Below are positions 22,565-29,986 of a DNA stretch of 30,851 bases, in pieces. A program made the translations under genes and the position numbers. How positions within the stretch are numbered: the stretch's first letter is position 1; the number at the start of each line of letters is the position of its first letter. The notes under the pieces were generated by a model. That model ran no database searches, was not told the DNA's origin, and saw only the letters and a list, made by a program, of their open reading frames with translations. This DNA is from JAXGTD01 sp040775095 (GTDB lineage Bacteria; Pseudomonadota; Gammaproteobacteria; Chromatiales; Chromatiaceae): NCBI GenBank assembly GCA_040775095.1, contig JAXGTD010000036.1:1-30851 (forward strand), given 5' to 3'.

Positions 22565-24343
22565 GTGAGCAAGCTGGCGGACGTGGCCGCGCGGCCGATC
22601 GCAAAGCGGCCGGTGAATCTGCGGGAGAACCCGGAATTTCAGTCGGCGTTGGTGCGCGTCGTGATCTGGATCCTCTGTATCCTGTTTGTCGGCGCCGGCG
22701 CCGCCGCTGGAGTCTATACGGTTCACCCGAGCCACTACGTCGTCCCGGTCCTGGTCTATCTGGTCTCCAGTCTCGCCATTGTGCTCAGTCTGCTGCTCCG
22801 GGCCGCGTGGGAGGCGCGGCGCTACCTCTCCCTGTTGCTTGACGTGCTGGCCGCGACGCTGACCATCTACGTCACGCGGGATCCGATCAGCCCTTTCTAT
22901 CTGCTCTACATCTGGATCTTTGTCTCCGCCGGCGCGCGATACGGGCGAACCCACTTGATGGTCGCCGCTGTTGCGGCACTGGCCGCCTACAATAGCGTGT
23001 TGGTGGTGCTCGACGCCTGGCATACCAATCCGCTGGAGGTCGCGTTCCATGTCCTGGTGCTGGTGCTGCTGCCGATCTACCAGGACGCCCTGTTGCGCAA
23101 GCTCCGTGAGGCCCGCCGCGCGGCGGAACAGGCCAACCGGGCGAAGGGTGCGTTCCTTGCCAACATGACACACGAGTTGCGAACGCCGCTGACAGGGGTG
23201 TTGGGCATGGCCGCCCTGCTCCAGGGCACCCGGCTCGACAACGAGCAGCGCGAGTACGTCGACGCGATTGTCAGCTCGGCGAACATGTTGCAGGCGCTCA
23301 TCGGCGACATCCTGGACCTGTCCAAGATCGACGCCAAGAAGCTGCGCCTCGAGCACAAGCGGTTCGACCTGCGCGCACCCATCGAGGAGGTCTGCGACGT
23401 GTTGCGGGGCAATGCATCGGCAAAGGGTGTCGCGCTCAACTGCGAGATCGGGCCTGGGCTCCCCAGTCAGGTGGTCGGCGACCAGCTGCGGTTGCGCCAG
23501 GTCCTGTTCAACCTGGTCGGAAACGCGGTCAAGTTCACCGCCACGGGGGAGATCCGGGTGCGTGCCTGCATCAGCCCGCCGCATGCACGACTGGCATCCA
23601 ACCACCTGTTGATCGAGGTCTCCGATACCGGTATTGGCATCCCCGCCGACAAGCTCGAGCAGATCTTCGAGGGTTTCCAGCAGGCCGACGATTCCACAAC
23701 GCGTCGCTTCGGAGGCACCGGACTTGGTACAACCATCGCCCGCGACCTGGTCGCTCTGATGGGGGGATGCATCGAGGTAGAGAGCCAGGAGGGGCGAGGC
23801 AGCCGATTCTCGGTCCGGATTCCGTTGCCCGATCAACAGGTTGTGCCGTTATCCGCTGTGGCGGACGAGCCGGCTCCGAGCGGGAGGCCGGCTCACCCCG
23901 CCGGCAAGACGGCTGCCCCGGTGCTTGCGGATGCGGCGGATCTTGCGCCAGTGGCCAAGGCGACAGCCGACGGCAAACAGGTGCTGGTGGCCGAGGACAA
24001 CGAGATCGCCGGCAGGGTCATCAAGGCACTCCTGGTCAAACAGGGCGCCGCTGTCACGCTGGTTCAGGACGGCATCCAGGCATTGAACGCGGTTCGCGAC
24101 CAGAGCCAGGGATTCGACCTGGCATTCATCGACCTGCGCATGCCTGGCTTGGACGGCATCGGGTTTACCCGCGCGCTGCGGGCCAACGAGGGCACATCCC
24201 GACACCTCAACGTCATTGCGCTCACCGCCAACGCGTCCGAGGATGTCCGGGCGCAGTGTCTGGAGGCCGGTATGGACGCATTCCTCACCAAGCCGGTTGA
24301 CCCCGCCGCGCTGCTCGAGGCCGTTGCCAAATTCAGCCAGTAA
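22565..24343 (+). CDS. RpfC-like hybrid sensor histidine kinase
   Basis: A 592-residue membrane-bound hybrid kinase. Five or so hydrophobic segments occupy residues 28-175 (for example VVIWILCILFVGAGAAAGV, YVVPVLVYLVSSLAIVLSLL, VAFHVLVLVLLPIY). A coiled linker leads to the HisKA domain with phospho-accepting His203 in MTHELRTPLTGVLGM, an HATPase domain (NLVGNAVKFTATGE, DTGIGIPADKLEQIFEGF, FGGTGLGTTIARDLV), and a C-terminal receiver with Asp523 in DLAFIDLRMPGLDG and Lys in LTKPVDP. The layout, the QANRAKGAFLANMTHELRTP junction and GTGLGTTIA resemble RpfC, the DSF receptor of Xanthomonas, but there is no C-terminal Hpt domain and no rpfG/rpfF nearby. Ligand unknown. I chose GTG 22565, upstream of the first conserved charged segment; the longer frame (from 22397) is not protein-like. 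Confidence 0.85.
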   Translation: MSKLADVAARPIAKRPVNLRENPEFQSALVRVVIWILCILFVGAGAAAGVYTVHPSHYVVPVLVYLVSSLAIVLSLLLRAAWEARRYLSLLLDVLAATLTIYVTRDPISPFYLLYIWIFVSAGARYGRTHLMVAAVAALAAYNSVLVVLDAWHTNPLEVAFHVLVLVLLPIYQDALLRKLREARRAAEQANRAKGAFLANMTHELRTPLTGVLGMAALLQGTRLDNEQREYVDAIVSSANMLQALIGDILDLSKIDAKKLRLEHKRFDLRAPIEEVCDVLRGNASAKGVALNCEIGPGLPSQVVGDQLRLRQVLFNLVGNAVKFTATGEIRVRACISPPHARLASNHLLIEVSDTGIGIPADKLEQIFEGFQQADDSTTRRFGGTGLGTTIARDLVALMGGCIEVESQEGRGSRFSVRIPLPDQQVVPLSAVADEPAPSGRPAHPAGKTAAPVLADAADLAPVAKATADGKQVLVAEDNEIAGRVIKALLVKQGAAVTLVQDGIQALNAVRDQSQGFDLAFIDLRMPGLDGIGFTRALRANEGTSRHLNVIALTANASEDVRAQCLEAGMDAFLTKPVDPAALLEAVAKFSQ

Positions 24344-24685
24344 GATGCTGGCCTGATGCTCCCATCCCCGAGACGGGAAAGGCTTTAACACGCAACTCCA
24401 TGAACACCCCTGGCTCGAGCACGCGAGGCACCGCATCGTGCCGACCCTATCCGATCGAGCTCCTCGGAACTGGTTGGGACCCCTGCTAAGCTGGTCCCGG
24501 TGGGGCGCTGCTGCAGATATCCGTTGTTGCGATGTCGAAAGCAGGCGGTAGCAGGCCCTGAGAGAAGAAGGCGTTGAAAAGGTGCGGAAGGTGCCGGAGA
24601 ACCGCCAGCGTTTCTTTCGTTCGCCCACGAATGCTGGCCCGGTCAAGCGATAAGAAACAACGGGCAGATACCCGAGAAAACATCC
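24344..24685. other. Intergenic region, nothing recognised
   Basis: About 340 bp. Short frames on both strands match no family. No clear terminator for the kinase and no strong promoter for the next gene. G+C falls toward the right end, where the lower-GC gene begins. Confidence 0.4.
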
Positions 24686-26359
24686 ATGACCCAGAATATC
24701 CTCCTCGTTGTCACGTCCTTGGCGAGCATTGCCGCCGTCTTGTCCCCCGGCATTGTGTTCGCGTTAAGCGGTGACAAGCCTTGGCTCATGCCATTTGATA
24801 TTGCTCAGCAATCACGCGACGATCCGGTTGTAGTACAGCCATCCCAAGAACAAATCTACGAGTTCGCATGGGATACCTTCATCGCCCTGAACTGGCCCTA
24901 TCTCGTAAAGGACGCCGCTGGAGAGGCCGGATTGCGCGGGCAGCCAGATGACTCTGCAACCGCGGTCTCGATTTATGGAAAGAGGGTGGGATGTGGCGCC
25001 GCCGAAACCACCGTGTCTCCCATCGTTGTTTGGGAGACGTACATGACCCCCGGTGACGTCTTCATTGATGACCCCGACCCACAGAATTACCCTGTTGTAT
25101 GGGGGCCTCCCGATCTCCTGGACTTGGACAGCGGACTCAGGGCGCTCCGTCCCACATCGTACAACGCGCCATACGGCCAGTATTTTGCGGCTGGCATCAA
25201 CCAGCCGTATACCCATGCGAATGTTCCAACTGGACCGGTAGTCGACCAACACGGTAACTATCTGCGTTACGAAGTCACGTTGAATCAGGCGTATTTCAAC
25301 TATATTGCTTTTTATAAGTATTTTAGTGCCGATATTCAAAAAGAAGCGGTTCGGGCCTTTCTGGAATACGCGTGGGAGAATCGTGCGGCGCCCCCGGACG
25401 ATGCGGACGGCGTCTACTTCCAGTCAGTACCCACGGGTGTTGAGACATTCATCCCAGATACTGACTACGCCCGTCAGGGATTGGTGGAGATCAAAGCCGC
25501 GTGGAAGGTGCTGGAGCTTCGCGGAGAGGACCGTGACATCCCGGAGCGTTATCTTCGCCGTTGTATGGAAATCCCACTTCCTCAAGGGGGTACGATGACG
25601 CGACTGGTCGGGCTCGTCGGATTTCACATTCACCGGGTCACGCCAAACGGGCACCTGCCGTCGACCTTCGAGCAGGTAGATAATGTCGCGGTAACGCGTA
25701 AATTGGATGATCCGGCGCCTCTTCCAGAGTCTCCAAACCTGAACCCCGGTCCCAGTCGGCACGACAACAGTGATGCGGCAGCAATTGAGAAGACGTATCA
25801 CTGGCCCGAAAGCCACCCGACGACGCTTCTCCGTGCGAACGTCTCGTACCCGAACGGATACGAGGTCAATGGTCTGAGCGGGCAACCCGGTCTGATTCCG
25901 TTAGCGTTTCTGGCTGACGAGCCACTGCCATCCAAGAATGAACGCCCGACGATCAATATCTCGCGGGTGACGCCAATCCCGTTGGCAGTTCGCAAGATCA
26001 ATCGCCAGTATCAGTCGCAATGGAGTGATTCCATTTTTCGTTACTATCAGCTGATTGGCGCCCAAAATCGCAGCGGATCGACTGACGCCAATCCCGTCGT
26101 CCAACCGAATCCGTACCTTGGTCCAGGAATACCGAATGACGACCTCGGTCCCGGAATACCTGGCCCACAGTATTCAACGACAAGCAGTCTGGTCAACACG
26201 ACATTGGAATCCTACACGCAAGGCGGCTGGAGCTGTGCTCGGTGCCATATCAACGCTTTCCCCATCGGTGTAGAGGTGTTTCCGCCCTTCGAGAGTCAAT
26301 TTTCAGACCTCCATGTCATGTCATTCCTATTGCAGAATGCGCAGCCGGAAGCAGATTAG
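24686..26359 (+). CDS. Exported monoheme cytochrome-like protein of unknown role
   Basis: A 557-residue protein. Residues 1-27 form a signal peptide (MTQNILLVVTSLASIAAVLS and on). Residues 54-67 include FAWDTFIALNWP, a motif I associate with a family of large exported proteins found near oxidoreductases. A single heme-c site CARCH is at residues 517-521, close to the C-terminus, with a Met nearby (DLHVMSFL) as a possible distal ligand. The central region has many aromatic and Pro residues and HIHRVTPNGHLPSTFEQVDN. So it is probably a periplasmic electron-transfer or redox-enzyme subunit with a C-terminal heme tail; no enzyme fold can be assigned by eye. By inspection its G+C and codon use (more A/T at third positions) are clearly lower than in neighbouring genes, suggesting acquisition. 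No partner gene is adjacent. Confidence 0.7.
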   Translation: MTQNILLVVTSLASIAAVLSPGIVFALSGDKPWLMPFDIAQQSRDDPVVVQPSQEQIYEFAWDTFIALNWPYLVKDAAGEAGLRGQPDDSATAVSIYGKRVGCGAAETTVSPIVVWETYMTPGDVFIDDPDPQNYPVVWGPPDLLDLDSGLRALRPTSYNAPYGQYFAAGINQPYTHANVPTGPVVDQHGNYLRYEVTLNQAYFNYIAFYKYFSADIQKEAVRAFLEYAWENRAAPPDDADGVYFQSVPTGVETFIPDTDYARQGLVEIKAAWKVLELRGEDRDIPERYLRRCMEIPLPQGGTMTRLVGLVGFHIHRVTPNGHLPSTFEQVDNVAVTRKLDDPAPLPESPNLNPGPSRHDNSDAAAIEKTYHWPESHPTTLLRANVSYPNGYEVNGLSGQPGLIPLAFLADEPLPSKNERPTINISRVTPIPLAVRKINRQYQSQWSDSIFRYYQLIGAQNRSGSTDANPVVQPNPYLGPGIPNDDLGPGIPGPQYSTTSSLVNTTLESYTQGGWSCARCHINAFPIGVEVFPPFESQFSDLHVMSFLLQNAQPEAD

Positions 26360-26765
26360 GCGCCACCATCGTCTTAGTCGCGGTGACGGACCGCGCGTCC
26401 CGATCTCCGGAAACGTTGGATCGTCGCCGTTCTCGGCCAGTGAGTGTCGGGGTGTCTTGGTGGCGGTGGGCCATGCTCGGGGGCAACGAGTCAGACACCG
26501 GTTACGAATCTCGGTCACGCCCAGGTTGGGGAGAATCATGTCAGGGCCGAGGTCGTCAGGCACGAAAAATGTGTCGTGGTGATGCCGTGTTGGTCCCGGT
26601 CTCCGGGGTGAAATGTTGGGCTAGTGCGTCGCGTCTGCGCGTTGCCGCCATCTAGCGGACCACGCGGTGGCTGAACGCGCGTCATGGTCCCGGACGCGAG
26701 GTAAGCGCCGGCGAGATGGCGCGGACCCGAGTTCGTCCGGATCGTGAGGGTGCTCATGATGAGGT
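26360..26765. other. Intergenic region, nothing recognised
   Basis: About 400 bp between the cytochrome-like gene and the toxin-antitoxin promoter. Several short frames on both strands have no family resemblance. It may be gene debris at the edge of the accessory zone. Confidence 0.35.
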
Positions 26766-26807
26766 CCGACAGAGGTACGGCGTTCGAACTATAATGCAAT
26801 GCATTGC
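26766..26807 (+). promoter_or_regulatory. Toxin-antitoxin promoter with palindromic operator
   Basis: CCGACA (26766-26771; four of six to TTGACA), 18 bp, then a perfect TATAAT (26790-26795). Directly after it is the 12-bp perfect palindrome GCAATGCATTGC (26796-26807), over the expected transcription start. A ribbon-helix-helix antitoxin binding here would repress its own operon. Confidence 0.7.
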
Positions 26808-26828
26808 TCCGAATAGAGGTTCTGACAC

Positions 26829-27092
26829 ATGGGGATGCCCAGTGTCCGGATGCCGGACGATCTGCTTCAGCGGCTCGACGCCACCGCGAGCCGCCTCCGC
26901 CGCTCCAAGGGCTGGATCATCAACGACGCCGTGCGCGAGTACCTGGAGCGCGAGGATCTGCGACAGCGTCGTGATGAAGAAACGCGGGAGGCCCTGGCCG
27001 AGCTGGAGGCGGGGCAAGTGGTCGACGGCGACGAGGTGCTCGCCTGGATCGACAGCTGGGGCTCCGAGAGCGAGCGTGAGCCGCCCCGTTGA
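26829..27092 (+). CDS. Ribbon-helix-helix antitoxin (ParD/CopG type)
   Basis: An 87-residue protein. The N-terminal ribbon-helix-helix domain is PSVRMPDDLLQRLDATASRL followed by SKGWIINDAVREYLE, which matches the CopG/Arc pattern of a strand and two helices with G-W-I-I. The acidic C-terminal half (REALAELEAGQVVDGDEVLA, WIDSWG) is the part that neutralises the toxin. GAGGT 8 nt before the ATG supports the start; Met3 is an alternative. It overlaps the toxin start by 4 nt. Autoregulation is likely through the palindrome at 26796-26807. Confidence 0.9.
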   Translation: MGMPSVRMPDDLLQRLDATASRLRRSKGWIINDAVREYLEREDLRQRRDEETREALAELEAGQVVDGDEVLAWIDSWGSESEREPPR

Positions 27093-27373
27093 AGCAGCTC
27101 CATTTCACGCGAAGCGCCACACGGGATCTACGGCGACTGCGCGATTTCATCGTCGAGCACGACCCGGCAGCGGCCGCCCGCGTCAGCAAGCGCCTGGGGC
27201 GTACAATCCGCTTGCTTCGGGACCAGCCTGCGCTGGGCACGGGCGTGGAGGGACTGCCCGATGTGCGCGAGCTTGTCGCCGGTGACTACGTCGTAAGGTA
27301 CACGGTGAGGGGGGCGCAGTCATTGTTCTCCGAGTCTGGCACGGCCGCGAGTCGGGCCTCTGTGCCAATGTAG
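27089..27373 (+). CDS. ParE/RelE-family toxin, frameshifted C-terminus
   Basis: A 94-residue frame starting at a TTG that overlaps the antitoxin stop (TTGA). It has the ParE/RelE pattern: HFTRSATRDLRRLRDFIVEH, DPAAAARVSKRLGRTIRLL, then LVAGDYVVRYTVRG. After the G6 tract at 27309-27314 the frame becomes unlike the family. Adding one G restores GAVIVLRVWHGRES, the canonical final strand, and the frame would then end at 27396. So the toxin is truncated or altered in its last strand, which usually carries functional residues; it is probably weak or inactive unless the G count is a sequencing error or is variable. The intact antitoxin upstream may be a leftover guard. Confidence 0.8.
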   Translation: MKQLHFTRSATRDLRRLRDFIVEHDPAAAARVSKRLGRTIRLLRDQPALGTGVEGLPDVRELVAGDYVVRYTVRGAQSLFSESGTAASRASVPM

Positions 27374-27611
27374 GTGAGACGCCCCGATATTCTTAAATCG
27401 ATACGGAACCTCGTTGAGTTGACGGAAGAGCAGGCAAAAGTCTACCGCAACCCGAATAGTGACCCGCGCGGTCGATGGTGACCCGTGCCGATGACGGCTC
27501 AAGAAGGTCACGCGACAGCCGAGCAATTTTACGAAGCGATTACCCCCACAGGGTCAATACATCACCCGCCGCGAGGGCGCTGCTGGGGCATCGCCAAGGC
27601 GACATACGAGC
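27374..27611 (+). pseudogene. Fragment of type III (Mod) DNA methyltransferase
   Basis: In one plus frame the sequence reads LKSIRNLVELTEEQAKVYRN, then PNSDPRGRW, a TGA stop at 27479-27481, then PVPMTAQEGHATAEQFYEA, ITPTGSIHHPPRGRCWGIAK and ATYE. The N-P-x-x-D-P-R-G-x-W and P-P-x-G-R-C-W motifs are typical of the central part of Mod-type adenine methyltransferases. The 5' part with the catalytic motif and the 3' part are missing. The fragment ends exactly where the IS66-like left end begins at 27612. It is a relic that cannot encode an enzyme. Confidence 0.8.
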
Positions 27612-27699
27612 GTAGCCGGTCAGCAAGCGGCGTCCTAGCCGAGCCGTGAGAGCCCGCGGACAATGACGCAGGCGTTCATTGTGTCGTTGGGAGGTGGAG

Positions 27700-28008
27700 A
27701 TGGACAAGCCCCGTAGGCGCCGGCGCAGCCGGGCGCAGTGGCAGCGGCTGCTCGCACGCGCTGCGCGCAGCAAGCTCAGCGTCGGCGAGTTCTGCCGGCG
27801 CGAGGACCTCAGCCCAGCGAGCTTCTACCAGTGGCGCAGGCGCCTCGCGCCGGCGACAGCAGCGGGCAACGCATCGAATTCGGCGGGCGCCACGGCCTTC
27901 GTTGATCTCGGGACACTCGCTCCGAGCAACGGCGGTGTCGAGCCCCGTGACTGGAGCATCGAGCTACAACCTGGCGGCGACGTCGTGCCGCGGTTTCGGC
28001 GCCGCTGA
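27700..28008 (+). CDS. tnpA: IS66 accessory protein TnpA
   Basis: A 102-residue basic protein. MDKPRRRRRSRAQWQRLLAR and LSVGEFCRREDLSPASFYQW are the helix-turn-helix of IS66 TnpA (OrfA). The C-terminus RDWSIELQPGGDVVPRFRR matches the usual IS66 TnpA end. The ATG at 27700 has GGGAGGTGGAG just upstream. An ACAATGA/TCATTGT hairpin at about 27660-27682 precedes the ribosome-binding site, as in many IS elements that limit read-through expression. The stop overlaps the tnpB start (TGATG). The gene looks complete. Confidence 0.85.
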   Translation: MDKPRRRRRSRAQWQRLLARAARSKLSVGEFCRREDLSPASFYQWRRRLAPATAAGNASNSAGATAFVDLGTLAPSNGGVEPRDWSIELQPGGDVVPRFRRR

Positions 28009-28259
28009 TGTTCTTCCCCGAAGCTCGGGTGCGGGTGTTCGTGCACGGGCGCCCGGTGGATATGCGCAAGAGCTTCACCGGGCTGATCGCCCTGACCAAG
28101 CACGCCCTCGGCCAAGATCCGCTCTCGGGTCATCTCTACACCTCCATCAACCGCCAGCTCGATGTCACCGAGCTGAAACTGCTGCTCGAAGGCATCGAGC
28201 CTGCGCGGCGGCGTTTGCGCTATCGATGCAGTGCAACCGGATTGGGCGAGGTGCAGTAA
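28008..28259 (+). CDS. tnpB: IS66 TnpB, internally deleted
   Basis: An 83-residue frame. The start MFFPEARVRVFVHGRPVDMR and KSFTGLIALTKHALGQDPLS followed by GHLYTSINRQ is standard IS66 TnpB (Orf2). It then jumps in frame to LDVTELKLLLEGIEPARRRL, which is the C-terminus of the family. The middle segment of about 30-35 residues (normally continuing into K-x-L-Y-W-D-x-x-G) is missing. Normal length is about 115. So an in-frame deletion has made it shorter and probably non-functional. Confidence 0.8.
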   Translation: MFFPEARVRVFVHGRPVDMRKSFTGLIALTKHALGQDPLSGHLYTSINRQLDVTELKLLLEGIEPARRRLRYRCSATGLGEVQ

Positions 28260-28268
28260 ACGTCACCC

Positions 28269-28514
28269 ATGCACCAAGTGGCTGCCAAGCGTACCGATCT
28301 GCCGCCCGACTGGGCCGAGCAGCAGTCGCGCCAGGAGGCGTTGCTGCCGAGCAATCCGCTGACCAAGGCGCTGCACTATGCACTGGAGCGCCGTGAGGGC
28401 TTGAGCGTCTACCTCCAGGATCCGCAGGTGCCGACCGACACGCTCGCTGCCGGGGCCGATGCAGGGAGCCCATCGGGCGAGCGGAGTCGGCCCCGGCAGC
28501 ATCGCGCGCTGTGA
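28269..28514 (+). pseudogene. Remnant of IS66 transposase TnpC
   Basis: The frame RTDLPPDWAEQQSRQEALLP followed by SNPLTKALHYALERREGLSV and YLQDPQVPTDT matches a short C-terminal part of the IS66 DDE transposase (normally about 500 residues). After PTDT the frame is lost where N-H-L-E-R-A-L-R-P should follow; bases near 28450-28475 in another frame still recall L-P-G-P-M-Q-G. The catalytic DDE core is absent. Confidence 0.7.
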
Positions 28515-28612
28515 GCTGGGGGCGCTGCCGCGTGGCGGGAAGCTCTACAGCGCACGGCTCCAGCAGTGGTGGCGGGAATTGAGCGGGCGCTGCCGAAACA
28601 TGCCCTTTAGCG

Positions 28613-28634
28613 GGCCGGCTAGACGGAGCCGGCC
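28613..28634. repeat. Perfect GC hairpin at the IS66 right flank
   Basis: GGCCGGCT (28613-28620), loop AGACGG, AGCCGGCC (28627-28634): 8-bp perfect stem. It may be part of the element's right end or a weak bidirectional stop between the IS remnant and the globin gene; no T tract follows on the plus side. Confidence 0.4.
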
Positions 28635-28708
28635 GGGCCTCTTAGACAGCGCGTTATGCGTAACCTGCGCCATTGAGCTGGGACGGGTCTGCGCATCGGC
28701 ATTGCGAG

Positions 28709-29128
28709 TCAGGATGTCGCGGCTTCCCTCGCCGCGTGCTGCATGGTCATGGCGATCACGCCATAGGCCTCTGTCCATGCATCCTCGACGTGCGTGGTGA
28801 AGGCATCGCCAAGACCGGTCTGCAGGGTCCATAACAGGGCCGCGCGCACGGCGGCGTAATCGGCGTCCCGCACGCCGTATGCCGCATACCGCACGCCCGT
28901 TGACTGCAATGCCGGCACCAGGGTTTCGAGCCGGTCCAGCGCATTCACGGCGTTGGCGATCATCGATATGAGCTTGCCGCCGTGCTGCACCATTTCGTCC
29001 TTGAGCAACACTTGGAGCGCCAGATCGAGTTCCAGCAACTTGCCGTAGAACATACTGGCGGCCTTGTCTTGAAGCGGCAGCATGCCAGTCCAGGATTGTT
29101 TGACGGCTTCGATCTGCGCGGGTGTCAT
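28709..29128 (-). CDS. Single-domain globin lacking conserved heme residues
   Basis: A 139-residue globin of the bacterial single-domain (Vitreoscilla/flavohemoglobin-like) class: MTPAQIEAVKQSWTGMLPLQ, ASMFYGKLLELDLALQVLL, KLISMIANAVNALDRLETLV, YAAVRAALLWTLQTGLGDAF and DAWTEAYGVIAMTM. GGAGGT lies 7 nt before ATG 29128. Two near-invariant positions differ: where relatives have P-L-F (CD1 Phe) this reads V-L-L, and where the proximal His F8 lies (pattern R-R-H-V-G-Y-G-V) it reads VRYAAYGV, with TAT encoding Tyr. B10-type Tyr in FYGKL is kept. So it may not bind heme normally. It may bind heme through Tyr, act as a heme-free sensor, or be degenerating. It follows a broken nitrate/nitrite porter on the same strand. 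Confidence 0.85.
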   Translation of the reverse strand: MTPAQIEAVKQSWTGMLPLQDKAASMFYGKLLELDLALQVLLKDEMVQHGGKLISMIANAVNALDRLETLVPALQSTGVRYAAYGVRDADYAAVRAALLWTLQTGLGDAFTTHVEDAWTEAYGVIAMTMQHAAREAATS

Positions 29129-29209
29129 AACCTGACCTCCAGAATTTACCACAGTTGATTTATCTTGCGGCGTGCCCATCCGCATGTTGCGAACACGGCG
29201 CTTTGGTTC

Positions 29210-29985
29210 AGGACCTGCCCGGAAATCTTCCTTCGCCGAGCGTTTTGGCGACAAACGGCACAGGCGTACATCCACGGCGCTGGAAGGCGTCCGACATGAA
29301 GCCAGAGAACGGCCGGAACAGCGAAGCGGTGAACAACTGCACGGCGGTGGAGGTGCCCGTCGGGATCTCCACACTGGTGACATTGCTAAACCCGGGGCGA
29401 GGATTGCCTCGTGGAAGCCGCGGCTGAAGTCGTGTGGCAACCAAGCGTTCATGGCGATGTCCAGCCCGACGGACATGGCATCACCAGTATCAACGCGATG
29501 GTGATGTAGCGGGTCCAGGCGAACCCCGCGCCTCGCGCCTCGCGGCTCGGCCGAGCGGCGGGCTGTGGCGCGAGCGACCGCGTGCCTGGCCGCCTGGCCG
29601 CAAAGCGGATACCAGACCACGATGGTCAACGCGACCAGGCCCAGCCGAAGAAAATCGGATCGGCAGTCCAGGCGGAAGATGCGCGGCAGCAGCAGTGCAC
29701 CGGCGCCAGCGTTGCCCGCGTTCAACCCCTCGGCACCGCCGATCTTGTCCGCCTCGCACCACTGCACAACGTCCTGGATGCCGACCAGGAAAGACACGCC
29801 GCCAATCGCCACGATCACGCCCTCAACGAGCGAGACTTCAGAGTTGGCGGTGAAGGCTGATGTGGTTGAAACCAGGCCGAAGCCGGGCAGGATGATGGCG
29901 AAGGTCCGCGGCTCAGCCGGCGATGATGCGCCCAATCGGTGCCACCCAAATGGCCGAACTGGGCCAGGTTGACCTTCGTAGGGGC
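29210..29985 (-). pseudogene. Broken NNP-family (NarK-like) nitrate/nitrite porter
   Basis: Pieces of one membrane transporter appear in different minus-strand frames, in order from high to low coordinates: NLAQFGHLGGTDW, PIGRIIAG, RTFAIILPGFGLVSTTSAF, VAIGGVSFLVGIQDVVQWC, GGAEGLNAGNAGAGALLLP, LGLVALTIVVWYPLCG, FAWTRYITIALILVM, LDIAMNAWLPHDFSRGF and STAVQLFTASLFRPFSGFMS-D. The G-L-N-A-G-x-x-N-x-G and F-R-x-x-S-G-x-x-S-D signatures, and a loop between G-G-x-S-F-x-V-G and the glycine motif, are those of the NNP branch of MFS transporters. At least three frame changes, and missing N- and C-terminal parts, make it a pseudogene. Boundaries are approximate. Family identification is by motif, so another MFS branch is possible. 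Confidence 0.65.
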
Positions 29986-29986
29986 T

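Larger units (their letters stand above)
27612..28620 (+). mobile_element. Decayed IS66-family element
   Basis: The left end is GTAGCCGGTCAGCAAGCGGC, which aligns at 15 of 20 positions with the left end of a second copy at 30711 (GTAACCGGTAACTGAGCGGC); both are followed about 50 nt later by GGACAAT, a hairpin and a tnpA start. Inside are tnpA, an internally deleted tnpB and a remnant of tnpC. The right end is uncertain; CGGGCCGGCTA near 28611-28621 resembles the inverted left end (CCGGCTAC). No 8-bp target duplication could be matched. The element is immobile on its own. Confidence 0.75.

Noticed and set aside
29145..29165. TTGATTTATCTT upstream of the globin as an FNR site
   Set aside because: The second half does not match ATCAA; only one half-site is present.
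28709..29935. One 408-residue protein ending in globin
   Set aside because: The upstream portion is a frameshifted transporter joined by chance; the globin has its own ATG and ribosome-binding site at 29128.
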